Source of the DNA: an uncultured Austwickia sp.
Lineage (GTDB): Bacteria > Actinomycetota > Actinomycetes > Actinomycetales > Dermatophilaceae
DNA: 6,632 bases
Direction of reading: 5' to 3'
Assembly: GCA_934678955.1 (NCBI GenBank)
Contig: CAKUSI010000210.1
Coordinates: 1 to 6,632, forward strand
In this document: one piece after another, positions 6,464-6,632 of the stretch
Position numbering within the stretch: the stretch's first letter is position 1
Layout: each line of letters starts with the position of its first letter
The notes under the pieces: model-generated
What the model was told of the DNA's origin: nothing
The model's database searches: none
Seen by the model: the letters and a program-made list of their open reading frames with translations, nothing else
Translations under genes and position numbers: made by a program

Positions 6464-6546
6464 ACTCGTTCCTCGCGCTCGTCGGACTCGATCCTGACGG
6501 CCAGTGCGCAGGTCTCCTTCTGGGATCGTCCTTCCTCGCCGCTCAT
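6449..6546 (-). repeat. Pair of 15-base direct repeats at the two leader-ORF starts
   Basis: TTCCTCGCCGCTCAT occurs at 6449-6463 and 6532-6546 on the plus strand, so both short ORFs begin identically (ATGAGCGGCGAGGAA) on the minus strand. A third GAGGAA lies at 6469-6474. The span given covers both copies and the 68 bases between them. They may come from a local duplication of an initiation region or from a purine-rich intergenic repeat family. Confidence 0.6.
6460..6546 (-). CDS. 28-residue leader ORF upstream of HIT
   Basis: From the ATG at 6546 the minus strand encodes a hydrophilic, Glu/Arg-rich peptide that begins MSGEEGRSQKETCALAV and ends SDEREERV. Its TGA (6460-6462) overlaps the ATG of the next short ORF as ATGA. 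A -10-like TAGGAT lies six bases before its ATG, suggesting a leaderless message that starts at this codon. I do not recognise the peptide. It has no run of one amino acid that would suggest classical attenuation. It could be a translated leader coupling to HIT or simply untranslated leader. Confidence 0.4.
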   Translation of the reverse strand: MSGEEGRSQKETCALAVRIESDEREERV

Positions 6547-6552
6547 TGGCCG

Positions 6553-6558
6553 ATCCTA
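6553..6558 (-). promoter_or_regulatory. Candidate -10 box, leaderless, driving the HIT transcript
   Basis: The minus strand reads TAGGAT, then six bases, then the ATG at 6546. That spacing puts the expected transcription start on the A of the ATG, the usual arrangement for leaderless actinobacterial genes. No ribosome binding site precedes this ATG, in agreement. No convincing -35 is visible. Confidence 0.45.
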
Positions 6559-6594
6559 GTGGTGTGTCTCGCAAATAGGTAGACCGTCAGGCGG

Positions 6595-6600
6595 TACGAT
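6595..6600 (+). promoter_or_regulatory. Candidate -10 box, leaderless, driving the right-edge gene
   Basis: TACGAT is followed by six bases and then the ATG at 6607, the same geometry as the minus-strand site 36 bases away. There is no Shine-Dalgarno ahead of the ATG. The -35 region (around 6572-6577) does not resemble TTGACA. Confidence 0.45.
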
Positions 6601-6606
6601 CGCTGT

Positions 6607-6632
6607 ATGACGTCCGCGGTTGCCCCGTTGCC
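6607..6632 (+). CDS. Start of an unidentified plus-strand gene (partial)
   Basis: The ATG at 6607 opens a frame reading MTSAVAPLP to the window edge, too little to identify. Support comes only from the -10-like TACGAT with leaderless spacing and from the divergent arrangement with the HIT transcript. thrS, which precedes HIT in mycobacteria, would be expected on the other strand, so this is likely a different gene. Confidence 0.4.

Noticed and set aside
6460..6546. 28-residue leader as a relic of the threonyl-tRNA synthetase N-terminus
   Set aside because: The end SDEREERV faintly recalls the start of some actinobacterial ThrS proteins, but eight charged residues are not enough, and nothing of ThrS follows.
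1..6632. CRISPR array, tRNA/rRNA gene, insertion sequence or phage attachment site
   Set aside because: No regularly spaced repeats, cloverleaf-like segment, transposase-like product or terminal inverted repeats were seen by eye on either strand.

Overview
The window is very GC-rich, nearly all coding, and uses GTG starts, 4-base start/stop overlaps and what look like leaderless transcripts. It also carries genes for phosphatidylinositol mannoside (PIM) lipid synthesis. Together these point to an actinobacterium, more like a Streptomyces/Streptosporangiales-type actinomycete than a Mycobacterium, but I cannot name the genus. Nothing in it is an obvious new defence or mobile system. The genes are mostly housekeeping; the interest lies in a decayed gene pair and in the 5' end of the HIT gene.

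Layout, left to right. (1) 1-1257, minus strand: pgsA (phosphatidylinositol phosphate synthase) runs into a PIM acyltransferase gene (patA-like, cut by the left edge) through a 4-base GTGA overlap. (2) 1426-3540, plus strand: an EF-G-like GTPase of the EF-G2/FusA2 type, with altered G motifs. (3) 3541-3678: an intergenic stretch with two hairpins and a possible promoter. (4) 3679-5259, plus strand: cimA, (R)-citramalate synthase. (5) 5270-5874: a graveyard holding the 3' end of a LysR-type regulator (minus) joined directly to the 3' half of an EamA transporter (plus). Both have lost their heads, and the EamA part also has a frameshift. (6) 5871-6443, minus strand: a HIT-family protein resembling the actinobacterial Ap4A phosphorylase Rv2613c. 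Two very short ORFs precede it, chained to it by ATGA overlaps. (7) 6547-6606: a 60-base divergent gap with a -10-like hexamer on each strand, each six bases from an ATG. (8) 6607-6632: the first codons of an unknown plus-strand gene.

How they fit. In M. tuberculosis, thrS, the HIT gene, pgsA1, the acyltransferase and pimA lie in one co-directional run (established knowledge). Here HIT and pgsA-patA keep the same strand and order, but about 4.6 kb of opposite-strand genes (EF-G-like, cimA, LysR/EamA remains) sits between them. pgsA and patA act in succession on inositol phospholipids. CimA supplies 2-oxobutyrate for isoleucine and has no evident link to the lipid genes.
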